In this document: piece after piece, positions 1 to 7,605 of the stretch
Layout: each line of letters opens with the position of its first letter
Numbering within the stretch: the stretch's first letter is position 1
NCBI GenBank assembly: GCA_002380945.1
Contig: DFWO01000010.1
Coordinates: 1-21,768, forward strand
Direction: 5' to 3'
Length of the DNA stretch: 21,768 nucleotides
Origin: Methylococcaceae bacterium UBA4132
GTDB taxonomy: Bacteria; Pseudomonadota; Gammaproteobacteria; Methylococcales; Methylomonadaceae
The notes under the pieces: generated by a model
Databases searched by the model: none
What the model saw: the letters and a program-made list of their open reading frames with translations, nothing else
Told to the model about the DNA's origin: nothing
Translations under genes and position numbers: made by a program

Positions 1-74
1 CCTCTTTGTTGATTATATCAACCAACCTATCAGGGGGGTCGTTTTCATTAGATAACTACATTATCCATATACTT

Positions 75-1064
75 TTATATTGCCAACGCCCTAATTAATT
101 CTAGCTGTGAATCGGTGACTTCGGTTTTTTTACCTAAGCATTGCGTTAACGGTACGATTTCAATTTCGCCTTTATTGAACGCGGTGACGTGGGCGTACTT
201 TCCTTCGCAGAGTGCGTGAACAGCGGCATAACCCATTTTTGATGCAATAGTGCGGTCTATAGCAGTCGGACTACCGCCGCGTTGAATATGCCCCAAAATA
301 CAAACGTGTACGCCTACATCGTATTGATTCATCAATATCTCTTTGATTTGATAGGATAAACCTGCTTTTTCACCTTCTGCGACAATGATGATGGAAGATG
401 TTTTACCTCGCGCTTTGCCTTTGTGAATATTATCGACAATGGCTTGGTAATCAATGGCTTGATTGGATAATATGACCTGTTCTGCACCTGTACATAAGCC
501 GACTTGTAAGGCAATGCTGGAAGCGGTGCGTCCCATGACTTCAACTAAAAACGTGCGGGCGTGGGCGGAGGCGGTGTCTCTGATTTTATCTACTGCTTCA
601 ATGGCGGTCTGTACAGCGGTATTAAAACCGATGGTGTATTCTGTACCTGATATATCGTTATCAATAGTGGCAGGTATGCCGATAATGGGTAAGTCGTGTT
701 CTTGATGCAGATTCATCGCGCCAGTGAATGAGCCATTGCCGCCGATGACGATTAAGCCATCTATGTGTTTTCTGGCTAATAAATGGGCAGCTTCTTGTCG
801 GACTTCGGCGGTGTGAAATTCTTCACAGCGTGAAGTATCAAGTATGGTGCCGCCGCGTTGAATAATGTTACTGACCGACGATAAGCTAAGTTTTTGAATA
901 TTACCTTCTAATAATCCCGTATAACCGCGATAAATGCCGTAAATATCGATGCCTAAACCGATGGCGGTTCTAACCACGGAACGAATAGCGGGATTCATAC
1001 CCGAACTATCGCCACCACTGCACAGGACGGCTAGGGATTTAATGGGTTTGCTTGGTGTTTCCAT
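75..1064 (-). CDS. pfkA: 6-phosphofructokinase (PFK family), glycolysis
   Basis: A 329-residue protein of the usual bacterial PFK length, which phosphorylates fructose 6-phosphate to fructose 1,6-bisphosphate in the cytoplasm. Seen: an N-terminal SGGDSSGMNPAIR nucleotide loop (about residues 16-28), the catalytic TIDND motif (D135 is the presumed base), VEVMGR (substrate binding) and LGHIQRGGSP (about residues 256-265). The loop that in E. coli PfkA reads GGDGS reads GGNGS here (N110), so the Asp that coordinates Mg-ATP is Asn. The residue after it is Gly, and PATIDND has Ala rather than Lys; PPi-dependent enzymes carry Asp and Lys at these two places, so ATP dependence is more likely. The ATG at 1064 gives the complete N-terminus. 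It is the last gene of a minus-strand run after tusD and tusC, 93 bp downstream of tusC, and may have its own promoter there. Confidence 0.93.
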   Translation of the reverse strand: METPSKPIKSLAVLCSGGDSSGMNPAIRSVVRTAIGLGIDIYGIYRGYTGLLEGNIQKLSLSSVSNIIQRGGTILDTSRCEEFHTAEVRQEAAHLLARKHIDGLIVIGGNGSFTGAMNLHQEHDLPIIGIPATIDNDISGTEYTIGFNTAVQTAIEAVDKIRDTASAHARTFLVEVMGRTASSIALQVGLCTGAEQVILSNQAIDYQAIVDNIHKGKARGKTSSIIIVAEGEKAGLSYQIKEILMNQYDVGVHVCILGHIQRGGSPTAIDRTIASKMGYAAVHALCEGKYAHVTAFNKGEIEIVPLTQCLGKKTEVTDSQLELIRALAI

Positions 1065-1125
1065 GAAAATACCTATTAGAATGGATTTAGATTAGCGGAA
1101 TAAATCAGCTTTAGCTGTTTTCTAG

Positions 1126-1145
1126 CCAATAGCTAAAGCTATTGG
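1126..1145. repeat. Perfect 9-bp inverted repeat between tusC and pfkA
   Basis: CCAATAGCT and AGCTATTGG are separated by AA. A second small hairpin, CAGCT-TT-AGCTG, lies beside it at 1106-1117. Neither is followed by a T-run in the direction of tusC transcription, so a dispersed palindromic repeat or processing site is as likely as a terminator. Confidence 0.55.
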
Positions 1146-1157
1146 ACTCCTGAGTTT

Positions 1158-1514
1158 TTAACCTGCAAAAACCACATCAAATCCCCGCATAAATTCACTT
1201 ATCGCTTTACGCGGTAACGTTTGAACGGGTAAACATAAATCTTCTGCCATCAAGCCGTATTCTTGTAGAGATTCAGTTTCAATGTATAACTCAGTGACAT
1301 CATAAATACTTAACGATTGCATCACCGCTGCTGTATCTTTTAACGTAAGGCGTTCAGGCTGTTGCTGATTTTTTAAGGAAAACACTGCATCATCTAGCCA
1401 CAAGATACTGACCGATTGATCAAACGCGGCAGTAATTAAAATAATATCCAGCATTTCTTGTAAGTAAGCACCGCTGTGGGCAGGTTTGCGCAACACGAAT
1501 AAATAACGTTTCAT
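1158..1514 (-). CDS. tusC: Sulfur relay protein TusC (DsrF-like)
   Basis: A 118-residue DsrE/F-like fold protein. It aligns along its length with E. coli TusC: an MKR-FV start, a buried helix resembling LDIILITAAFDQ, an LDDAVF strand, the SIYDVTELYIETESLQEYGL segment and a C-terminal FDVVF strand. In E. coli, TusB, TusC and TusD form a hexamer that passes persulfide sulfur from TusA to TusE for 2-thiolation of tRNA wobble uridine. TusC itself carries no catalytic cysteine, and none is evident here at the position used by TusD. The gene starts 3 nt after the tusD stop, so the two are almost certainly translated together. No TusB gene follows, as only 93 bp separate tusC from pfkA. A DsrF role in sulfur oxidation cannot be excluded from sequence alone. 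Confidence 0.85.
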   Translation of the reverse strand: MKRYLFVLRKPAHSGAYLQEMLDIILITAAFDQSVSILWLDDAVFSLKNQQQPERLTLKDTAAVMQSLSIYDVTELYIETESLQEYGLMAEDLCLPVQTLPRKAISEFMRGFDVVFAG

Positions 1515-1517
1515 AGT

Positions 1518-1907
1518 TTATCCAAAGACGATAAAACGGTCGGCTAATAAAGTGGCTTCAACTAACTGCCCTAATCCTGCAATGCGAAAGCCATCTGCCA
1601 CATCATTGTCCTGTTTACCTTGGCGATGAGCTTCGTCGCTGTGTAATAAACCACGCCTTTGAGCGGCTGAAATACACACCACTAAGTCAATTTGATGATC
1701 GCGGGCGAGTTCACTCCAGCGTTTGGTTATCTGAATTTCATCATCAGGCGGTGTGGCATATTTAAAAGCGTGATAAACGCCCTCATGATAAAAAAATATC
1801 CGCACGATTTCATGCTGTGCGTTTAATACGCTACGAATGAATTGATAAGCTGTTAGCCCCGCATTAGAGTGATAAGGGCTACTATTGATTTGAATAGCAA
1901 ACTTCAT
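1518..1907 (-). CDS. tusD: Sulfurtransferase TusD (DsrE-like)
   Basis: A 129-residue DsrE-family protein close in length to E. coli TusD (128). The N-terminal MKFAIQI strand, the FFYHEGVYHA segment and the VVCISAAQRRGLL motif all match TusD/DsrE. The cysteine in VVCISAAQRRG corresponds to the persulfide-carrying TusD Cys78. The C-terminal IAGLGQLVEATLLADRFIVFG matches the family's last helix and strand. It is the first gene of tusD-tusC and is divergent from bepA, with a repeat-bearing intergenic region between them. Its role is sulfur transfer to tRNA, in the cytoplasm. TusB and TusE are not in the window and would have to be encoded elsewhere for a complete relay. Confidence 0.87.
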   Translation of the reverse strand: MKFAIQINSSPYHSNAGLTAYQFIRSVLNAQHEIVRIFFYHEGVYHAFKYATPPDDEIQITKRWSELARDHQIDLVVCISAAQRRGLLHSDEAHRQGKQDNDVADGFRIAGLGQLVEATLLADRFIVFG

Positions 1908-1920
1908 GAATCGTCTCGAA

Positions 1921-1953
1921 AGAGCTTCTAGGTTTTAAAAACCTGAAAGGTCT
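1921..1953. repeat. 33-nt palindromic repeat, degenerate left arm, between tusD and bepA
   Basis: The sequence is symmetric about a single A at 1937. The 15-nt core AGGTTTTAAAAACCT (1930-1944) is a perfect inverted repeat. Positions 1930-1954 match 13593-13617 inside the methylase gene at 22 of 25 bases, so the two are members of one dispersed family. It sits in the divergent promoter region of tusD and bepA. Confidence 0.7.
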
Positions 1954-1963
1954 TAGCTGTTGT

Positions 1964-1969
1964 TATAAT
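1964..1969 (+). promoter_or_regulatory. Possible -10 box for bepA
   Basis: TATAAT lies 50 nt upstream of the bepA ATG in the short divergent region. No convincing -35 hexamer sits 17 nt further upstream, where the palindromic repeat lies, so this is a weak call based on the -10 consensus alone. Confidence 0.25.
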
Positions 1970-2018
1970 TAATTACTGATATTCTATACCCATTCTGCAT
2001 TGATTTTAGTTGATTGTC

Positions 2019-3473
2019 ATGTTTAAACCTGCCGCTGTTGCACTTGCTTTAAGTCTTATTCTCTGCCCTGCCCTGCCGCAAGCTGATCAGCTTGATAAAC
2101 TCGAATTGCCTGAAATGGGCGATTCGTCTGGCTCATTATTAACTATCGCCGAAGAAAAGGAATTAGGCGAAGAGTTTTTTCGCTATTTACATAGCGAATT
2201 GACTATTACTCAGGATGCTGAGATTCAAGAATACATTCAAACCATCGGCAATAAACTTGCCGCTAATAGTGATACCCCTGGTTATCCGTTTCATTTTTTT
2301 GTGGTAATGGAAAATGACATCAATGCGTTTGCAGGGCCTGGCGGTTATATTGGTGTCAATTCAGGGTTAATTTTAATCAGCGAAGCCGAAAGTGAATTAG
2401 CTTCTGTGATGGCGCACGAAATTGCTCACGTCACGCAACGACATTTATACCGTAGCGTGGAAGCGCAACAACGGCTATCTATTCCCATGCTTGCGGCAAC
2501 GGTTGCAGCTATTGCTTTAGGCATGAAGTCGCCACAAATGGGGCAAGCCGCTTTAATGGGCATTCAAGCAGGCAATATCCAGTTTCAAATTGATTTTACC
2601 CGCGCTCACGAAGAAGAGGCAGATAGAGTCGGTATGCAAACTCTATCCCAATCAGAGTTCGATCCGCGCAGTATGCCGACTTTTTTTGAACGGCTACAGC
2701 AGTCTAGCCGTTATTCGGGGAATAATGTGCCTGAATTTTTAAGAACTCACCCTGTCACCGCTTCACGTATTTCTGATACACGCGGACGGGCTGAAAACTA
2801 CCCTTATAAACAATATCCTGACTCGTTAGCTTACCAATTAACCAAAGCAAAAATTCGTGTATTAACTGACACTAACCCCGCCGAACCGCTTAAATTTTTT
2901 CAAAATAAGTTAAACCAAGGCACACTTGAACAGCGTACGGTGGCGCAATATGGTCTCGGTTTAGCTTTGCTCAATAGCCAAAAATACACAGACGCAGAAA
3001 ATATTTTTCAAACCTTAGTAAAGAGCTATCCCAATCAACTGCAATACAGCACCGCATTGGCGCGGACAGCATTGGAAGCCAAGCAATATGATGTAGCACT
3101 GAACCGCTATAAGAAATTAGTGACACAATTTCCTGAAGAAGATTGGCTCAAATTGGAATATGCCCAATCCTTATTAAAAACAGACGATACACGCCAAGCC
3201 TACAATGTCCTGCTTACCTTAGATGAGGCTACCAAACATCTGCCCGTTTATACCCAACTGTTAGCGCGAGTTTATGGTAACTTACATCAAGCCGCCGAAT
3301 CGCATCGCTATCTTGCTGAATATTATTATGCGACAGGGCAAACTAAAGAGGCGATATTACAAATACGCTTGGCTAAAAACGCCAAAGGTTTAACGCCTCA
3401 ATTAGATGCCATACTCAACGAGCGACTGAGTTTTTTTCGGACTAAAGAGAGAGAAGCTGCTCAACAACAATAA
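2019..3473 (+). CDS. bepA: M48-family periplasmic metalloprotease/chaperone BepA, with TPR domain
   Basis: A 484-residue protein from the ATG at 2019; a TTG three codons earlier is in frame but less likely. A hydrophobic signal peptide (residues 1-24, cleavage plausible after PQA) sends it to the periplasm. The zinc metalloprotease motif HEIAH is at residues 133-137, and the third ligand is E198 in the EEEAD segment. H244 in the LRTHP segment lies where E. coli BepA has its regulatory fourth ligand His246. The C-terminal third (about residues 290-470) shows tetratricopeptide-type helix pairs such as YGLGLALLNSQKYTDAENIF. In E. coli BepA both assists assembly of LptD/BAM outer-membrane proteins and degrades misfolded ones. 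It stands alone, with a hairpin downstream before queD. Family and length fit well. Confidence 0.92.
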   Translation: MFKPAAVALALSLILCPALPQADQLDKLELPEMGDSSGSLLTIAEEKELGEEFFRYLHSELTITQDAEIQEYIQTIGNKLAANSDTPGYPFHFFVVMENDINAFAGPGGYIGVNSGLILISEAESELASVMAHEIAHVTQRHLYRSVEAQQRLSIPMLAATVAAIALGMKSPQMGQAALMGIQAGNIQFQIDFTRAHEEEADRVGMQTLSQSEFDPRSMPTFFERLQQSSRYSGNNVPEFLRTHPVTASRISDTRGRAENYPYKQYPDSLAYQLTKAKIRVLTDTNPAEPLKFFQNKLNQGTLEQRTVAQYGLGLALLNSQKYTDAENIFQTLVKSYPNQLQYSTALARTALEAKQYDVALNRYKKLVTQFPEEDWLKLEYAQSLLKTDDTRQAYNVLLTLDEATKHLPVYTQLLARVYGNLHQAAESHRYLAEYYYATGQTKEAILQIRLAKNAKGLTPQLDAILNERLSFFRTKEREAAQQQ

Positions 3474-3568
3474 AGGCTAGTGTAATTAAGAGTATTAAGA
3501 CTGCAAGCTTTCTACAGTTTTTATTACTTAACTTTGCGACCCAAGAAAGATTTTCCACTTACCGCTAA

Positions 3569-3591
3569 AAGACTTATCAAGTCTTCGTTTT
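3569..3591 (+). terminator. Weak rho-independent terminator candidate after bepA
   Basis: AAGACTT and AAGTCTT form a perfect 7-bp stem with a 3-nt loop, followed by CGTTTT. The stem is AT-rich and the T-run short. It lies about 95 nt after the bepA stop and only 22 nt before queD, so it could also affect the queD leader. Confidence 0.4.
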
Positions 3592-3612
3592 AACATTCAA
3601 CAACAATCTATT

Positions 3613-4017
3613 ATGTATACCATTACCAAAGAAGTTTATTTTTGTTACGGACACCGCCTAATGAATCACGGTGGCAAATGTCGTCATTTACACGGACACA
3701 GCGTTAAAGCTGCCATTTCCATTCAACAAGCTGAGCTTAACGATCAAGGCATGGTATGTGATTTTTCTGACGTGCGTGATTGCGTGTCTGCCTACGTTGA
3801 TGAACAGCTAGACCATAATTTCCTGCTTCACAAAGAAGACCCGATTATCCCCATGTTGATTGCCAACAATGAACGATTTATGGCGTTAGATGAACACCCC
3901 ACCGCTGAAGTATTAAGCAAAATGATTTATCAGTATTTAAAACAATCAGGCTTTAACGTGGTTGAAGTGGCACTGTGGGAAACTGCCAGTGCTTATGCGA
4001 GTTATCGAGAAGACTAA
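3613..4017 (+). CDS. queD: 6-carboxy-5,6,7,8-tetrahydropterin synthase, queuosine pathway (QueD)
   Basis: A 134-residue PTPS-family enzyme that converts dihydroneopterin triphosphate to 6-carboxytetrahydropterin, the second step of preQ0/queuosine synthesis. Zinc ligands are visible as H14 (YGHRL) and H27 and H29 (HLHGH). C23 in GKCRHLHGH is the catalytic cysteine that marks QueD rather than eukaryotic PTPS. D67-H68 in LDHNFLL complete the relay, and E123 in LWETASAYASY binds the pterin. A PTAE segment (residues about 96-99) matches the family. The middle segment after LDHNFLL is somewhat longer than in E. coli QueD (120 residues). The stop lies 43 nt before ppsA. No other queuosine genes are adjacent, so co-transcription with ppsA would be incidental. 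Confidence 0.9.
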   Translation: MYTITKEVYFCYGHRLMNHGGKCRHLHGHSVKAAISIQQAELNDQGMVCDFSDVRDCVSAYVDEQLDHNFLLHKEDPIIPMLIANNERFMALDEHPTAEVLSKMIYQYLKQSGFNVVEVALWETASAYASYRED

Positions 4018-4060
4018 TTTAAGTATTGCCCTACACTATATTAATCCTAAGGAGCGCATC

Positions 4061-6475
4061 ATGCCTGAACAAACAAATTATATTCGTTGGTTTAATGAAT
4101 TAAGCATTGAAGATGTACCGCTAGTCGGTGGCAAAAATGCCTCCTTAGGTGAAATGTATCGAGAACTTACGCCGCAAGGCATTCAAATTCCTAATGGTTT
4201 TGCAATAACAGCGGAAGCCTATCGTCATGTATTGTCAGCATCGAATGGTTGGGATGCCCTGCATGACGCATTAGATGAGTTAAACGCTGAAGATGTCGCT
4301 GATTTAGCCAAACGCGCCAGAAAAGCCCGCGATATTGTTTATGCCGCTTCCCTACCGACAGACCTTGAACAACAAATTATCGCCGCTTACCAGCAACTAC
4401 AAGCGCAATATGGTGATGAATTATTAAGTGTTGCCGTACGCAGTTCTGCGACAGCCGAAGACTTACCCACCGCCAGTTTTGCAGGGCAACAAGATACTTA
4501 TTTGAATATACGCGGTGAAGTGGCACTATTGGATGCCTGCAAACGCTGTTTTGCCAGTTTATTTACCGACCGCGCGATTCATTATCGGGTTGATCAAGGT
4601 TTTGACCATTTCAAACTGGCGTTATCGATTGGCATTATGAAAATGGTACGCTCAGATTTGGATGCCAGTGGAGTCATGTTTTCTTTGGATACTGAATCAG
4701 GATTTTCCGATGTGGTGTTTATTACGGGTGCATTCGGCTTGGGTGAAAATGTTGTACAAGGTGCGGTTGATCCCGATGAATTTTATGTCCACAAACCGAC
4801 TTTTGAGCAAGGACACCGTGCCGTTTTACGGCGTACACTAGGCGCGAAAAAAATTAAAATGGTGTACAGCGATGGCAGTACCCGTGAATCTACGCAAAAT
4901 ATTGTTACCTCGGTTGAAGAACGTAATCGCTTTTGTTTAACCGATGCGGATGTGCTAACGCTGGCTGATTACGCAATTAAAATCGAAAAGCACTACAGCA
5001 AAAAAGCAGGGCAAGCCAAACCTATGGATATGGAATGGGCAAAAGATGGGCTAGATGGTGTGTTGTACATTGTACAAGCCAGACCTGAAACCGTCGTTTC
5101 GCAATTAAGCGGTATGGTGTTAGAGCAATACACACTGAAAAAAACCGCTGAACCCATTATTACTGGACATTCAGTGGGCAGTAAAATCGCCGTTGGTAAT
5201 GCACGCGTTATTCATAACGCTGAACAATTGAGTGAGTTTAAAGCGGGTGAAGTATTAATTGCCGATATGACCACGCCCGATTGGGAACCAATTATGAAAA
5301 TTGCCTCAGCAATTGTCACTAATCGTGGTGGACGCACTTGCCACGCCGCCATTATCTCGCGTGAATTAGGTGTTCCTGCCGTTGTCGGTTGTGATAATGC
5401 CACCACTACCATTCAAAATAATAGCCCTATCACCGTCTCCTGTGCAGAAGGTGATGTCGGCAAAGTCTATGCAGGGCAACTGGATTTTGAGGTCAGTCGC
5501 ATTGATTTGTCAGGCTTAAAACGTCCCAAAACCCATATCATGCTTAACATCGGTAATCCAGAAATTGCCTTTAAAACCAGCTTTCTGCCCAATGATGGCG
5601 TGGGCTTAGCGCGGATGGAATTCATTATTACCGAATATATCAAAGCCCATCCGATGACATTGATTCATTCGGAGCGTGTACAAGATGAGCAAGAACGCGC
5701 ACAACTGAAAGAATTAACCCGTAGTTATGCTAGTCCTGAAGAATTTTTTATTAGCAAATTGGCAGAAGGAGTCGGCACAATCGGCGCAGCGTTTTATCCC
5801 AAACCTGTCGTGGTGCGAATGTCAGATTTTAAAACCAATGAATACGCCACGTTGTTAGGTGGTCGGTGGTTTGAATTTGATGAAGAAAATCCGATGATTG
5901 GCTTTCGTGGCGCGTCACGTTATACCCATCCTGCTTACCGTGAAGGCTTTGCTTTAGAGTGTGCGGCGATGAAACGCGTGCGTGATGATATGGGTTTAAC
6001 CAATGTCATTTTAATGATTCCCTTTTGTCGGCGTGTCCAAGAAGCCAAAAAAGTGTTGGCTTACATGGCTGAACTAGGTTTAAAGCGTGGTGACAATGGC
6101 TTACAGATTTATGTGATGTGTGAAATTCCTAATAATGTGATTTCCATTGATGCGTTTTCCGAGCAATTTGATGGCTTTTCCATCGGCTCTAATGATTTAA
6201 CTCAGCTTACTTTAGGTGTAGATAGGGATTCAGCCATATTGGCAGACGATTTTGATGAGCGTGATGATGGCGTTAAGGAAATGATACGACTCGCAGTAAC
6301 AGGTGCGAAACGCAATGACCGCCATTGTGGGCTATGCGGTCAAGCTCCGTCTGATTATCCTGAAATGGCGGAATTTCTAGTGGAAATAGGCATAGATTCG
6401 ATGAGTTTAAATCCTGACACCGTACTGAAAACGACGCAACTGGTATTAGAAACCGAACAACGTTTAGGCAGGTAA
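4061..6475 (+). CDS. ppsA: Phosphoenolpyruvate synthase (pyruvate, water dikinase)
   Basis: An 804-residue enzyme (E. coli PpsA has 792) that makes PEP from pyruvate and ATP with release of AMP and phosphate, for gluconeogenesis. The ATG at 4061 is preceded by a strong TAAGGAG at 4048-4054; an in-frame extension into queD is not used. Domains in order: an N-terminal ATP-grasp nucleotide-binding domain starting with VGGKNASLGE (residues about 1-350), a central swivelling phosphohistidine domain with GGRTCHAAIISRELG and phosphorylated H428, and a C-terminal PEP/pyruvate TIM barrel with GSNDLTQLTLGVDRDS and the catalytic cysteine C759 in GLCGQAP. All catalytic motifs are intact. It overlaps functionally with pfkA and the aldolase nearby (glycolysis/gluconeogenesis). 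A tiny membrane-protein gene follows 4 nt after its stop and is probably coupled to it. Confidence 0.95.
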   Translation: MPEQTNYIRWFNELSIEDVPLVGGKNASLGEMYRELTPQGIQIPNGFAITAEAYRHVLSASNGWDALHDALDELNAEDVADLAKRARKARDIVYAASLPTDLEQQIIAAYQQLQAQYGDELLSVAVRSSATAEDLPTASFAGQQDTYLNIRGEVALLDACKRCFASLFTDRAIHYRVDQGFDHFKLALSIGIMKMVRSDLDASGVMFSLDTESGFSDVVFITGAFGLGENVVQGAVDPDEFYVHKPTFEQGHRAVLRRTLGAKKIKMVYSDGSTRESTQNIVTSVEERNRFCLTDADVLTLADYAIKIEKHYSKKAGQAKPMDMEWAKDGLDGVLYIVQARPETVVSQLSGMVLEQYTLKKTAEPIITGHSVGSKIAVGNARVIHNAEQLSEFKAGEVLIADMTTPDWEPIMKIASAIVTNRGGRTCHAAIISRELGVPAVVGCDNATTTIQNNSPITVSCAEGDVGKVYAGQLDFEVSRIDLSGLKRPKTHIMLNIGNPEIAFKTSFLPNDGVGLARMEFIITEYIKAHPMTLIHSERVQDEQERAQLKELTRSYASPEEFFISKLAEGVGTIGAAFYPKPVVVRMSDFKTNEYATLLGGRWFEFDEENPMIGFRGASRYTHPAYREGFALECAAMKRVRDDMGLTNVILMIPFCRRVQEAKKVLAYMAELGLKRGDNGLQIYVMCEIPNNVISIDAFSEQFDGFSIGSNDLTQLTLGVDRDSAILADDFDERDDGVKEMIRLAVTGAKRNDRHCGLCGQAPSDYPEMAEFLVEIGIDSMSLNPDTVLKTTQLVLETEQRLGR

Positions 6476-6479
6476 CATC

Positions 6480-6629
6480 ATGCGACTTTTTTGTTTGCTT
6501 GTCCTGTTGATAATTACCGTTCTTGAAGTTGGACCAATACCTATTACGGGTTTGATATTAATTTGGGTGGTATTATTTCGCCCTGCGTGGTTTTATGAGC
6601 TGGTACTGAAAATTTATAACAAACATTAA
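6480..6629 (+). CDS. Small membrane protein, 49 aa, coupled to ppsA
   Basis: An ATG lies 4 nt after the ppsA stop and opens a 49-codon frame. The protein is almost entirely hydrophobic: residues 2-18 (starting RLFCLLVLLIITVLE) and 20-33 (ITGLILIWVVLF) look like one or two membrane helices, with GPIP at the turn. It ends with a short amphipathic basic tail (RPAWFYELVLKIYNKH). The tight spacing implies translational coupling to ppsA. I recall similar short proteins with a GPIP-type turn and a RPxWF tail in other gammaproteobacteria, but this is memory rather than a search. Function is unknown. Confidence 0.6.
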   Translation: MRLFCLLVLLIITVLEVGPIPITGLILIWVVLFRPAWFYELVLKIYNKH

Positions 6630-6631
6630 TA

Positions 6632-6693
6632 TCCACGAAAGACACGAACAGTACGAAAAATAAAAGCAATAAAATTTTCGAGTCTTTCGTGGA
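6632..6693. repeat. Long inverted repeat (17-bp arms) before the pentapeptide gene
   Basis: The left arm TCCACGAAAGACACGAA (6632-6648) and right arm TTCGAGTCTTTCGTGGA (6677-6693) are complementary with one mismatch across a 28-nt AT-rich spacer. The CCACGAAAGACACGAA motif resembles a short dispersed repeat of many bacterial genomes. It could fold in the mRNA and end transcription from ppsA, though no T-run follows. It lies 34 nt upstream of the next start. Confidence 0.6.
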
Positions 6694-6726
6694 GTATAAA
6701 TCACTTAATTCCTTGGAGTCTCTAAC

Positions 6727-7503
6727 ATGAAAACATCCGCCTATTGGCTCACTTTATTGACAACTTGTGCCACATTATCCGCATCAGCGGCAGATTTAAC
6801 CCGTGCAGAAGTAGAACAACGCTTAGCACAAGCTGATAAAAGCCACGTCGCCGATTTAAAACGTAAAGATTTAACCGAGTTGGATTTATCAGGTTTAGAT
6901 TTTAGAAACGCTAATTTATGGGGTTCAGATTTACGCCGTGCCAATTTCAGCAAAAGTAATTTATCAGGCTTGGTGTTAGATTTAAGTGTTATGTCAAAAA
7001 CTAATTTTTCCAACGCGGATTTATCCAATACCAGCGTGTTCGGGGTTCATATTGGCGGAGCAAATCTATCCCATGCTAATTTAACAGGCAGTCGCTTTAT
7101 TGCTACTTTAGACCGCGCAGATTTAAGTTATGCCAATTTATCGCACGTTGATTGGGGTGTAGATATGAAAAATCAGTCGATGGGTTTAATGCGAGCCAGT
7201 ATGAATTACGTCAACCTAACAGGCGCGAACCTAACCGATGCCAATCTCGATCGTGCCTTATTACGCTATGCCACACTTAAAGACAGCGTGTTAAAAAATG
7301 CCAATTTATTCGGTGTCGATTTATCAGGCGCGGATTTTACTAACGCCGATTTAACCAACGCAAACTTAACAGGCACAACGCTGGAAGAAACCAATTTTAC
7401 AGGCGCAAATTTAACAGGCACACGCTTTGCGGGGATTAAAGATAAATCTAAGTTGAAAGGTTTAGCTGACAGTAAAAATTTGGATAAAGCAGTTTTTGAA
7501 TAA
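6727..7503 (+). CDS. Exported pentapeptide-repeat protein
   Basis: A 258-residue protein with a Sec signal peptide (residues 1-22, ending ASA-AD) and then almost continuous pentapeptide repeats of the A(D/N)LSx type from about residue 45 to the C-terminus. Examples are ANLWGSDLRRANFSKSNLSG and ADFTNADLTNANLTG. Such repeats fold into a right-handed quadrilateral beta helix. The signal peptide places it in the periplasm or outside, unlike the cytoplasmic Qnr/MfpA DNA-gyrase mimics, so a quinolone-resistance role is not suggested. The start is supported by TTGGAG about 7 nt upstream. It converges on the lipoprotein gene, with a hairpin between them. Substrate or partner is unknown. Confidence 0.85.
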   Translation: MKTSAYWLTLLTTCATLSASAADLTRAEVEQRLAQADKSHVADLKRKDLTELDLSGLDFRNANLWGSDLRRANFSKSNLSGLVLDLSVMSKTNFSNADLSNTSVFGVHIGGANLSHANLTGSRFIATLDRADLSYANLSHVDWGVDMKNQSMGLMRASMNYVNLTGANLTDANLDRALLRYATLKDSVLKNANLFGVDLSGADFTNADLTNANLTGTTLEETNFTGANLTGTRFAGIKDKSKLKGLADSKNLDKAVFE

Positions 7504-7570
7504 GTTCTACGTTATCAGGGATAACATACTTAAGATTTAAGCAAGAATCATATCGAGCTTTAAGTTACTG

Positions 7571-7605
7571 AAAATAAGTCCGACCTAATACTTATTTTAG
7601 GTCGG
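7571..7605. terminator. Hairpin between convergent genes (pentapeptide protein and lipoprotein)
   Basis: CCGACCTAA (7580-7588) pairs with TTAGGTCGG (7597-7605) across an 8-nt loop. An overlapping alternative pairs AAAATAAG (7571-7578) with CTTATTTT (7591-7598). The hairpin covers the last codons and stop of the lipoprotein gene. Its position between convergent genes suggests a bidirectional terminator, although the T-tracts are short on both sides. Confidence 0.45.

Noticed and set aside
8..22. GTTGAT-TAT-ATCAAC hairpin downstream of pfkA
   Set aside because: Only 6 bp and AT-rich, without a T-run in the pfkA direction; too weak to call a terminator.
75..1064. PPi-dependent phosphofructokinase
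   Set aside because: The diagnostic Asp after GGD and the Lys before TIDND are absent (Gly and Ala here).
6727..7503. Qnr-like quinolone-resistance protein
   Set aside because: The pentapeptide protein has a signal peptide and would be exported, away from gyrase.
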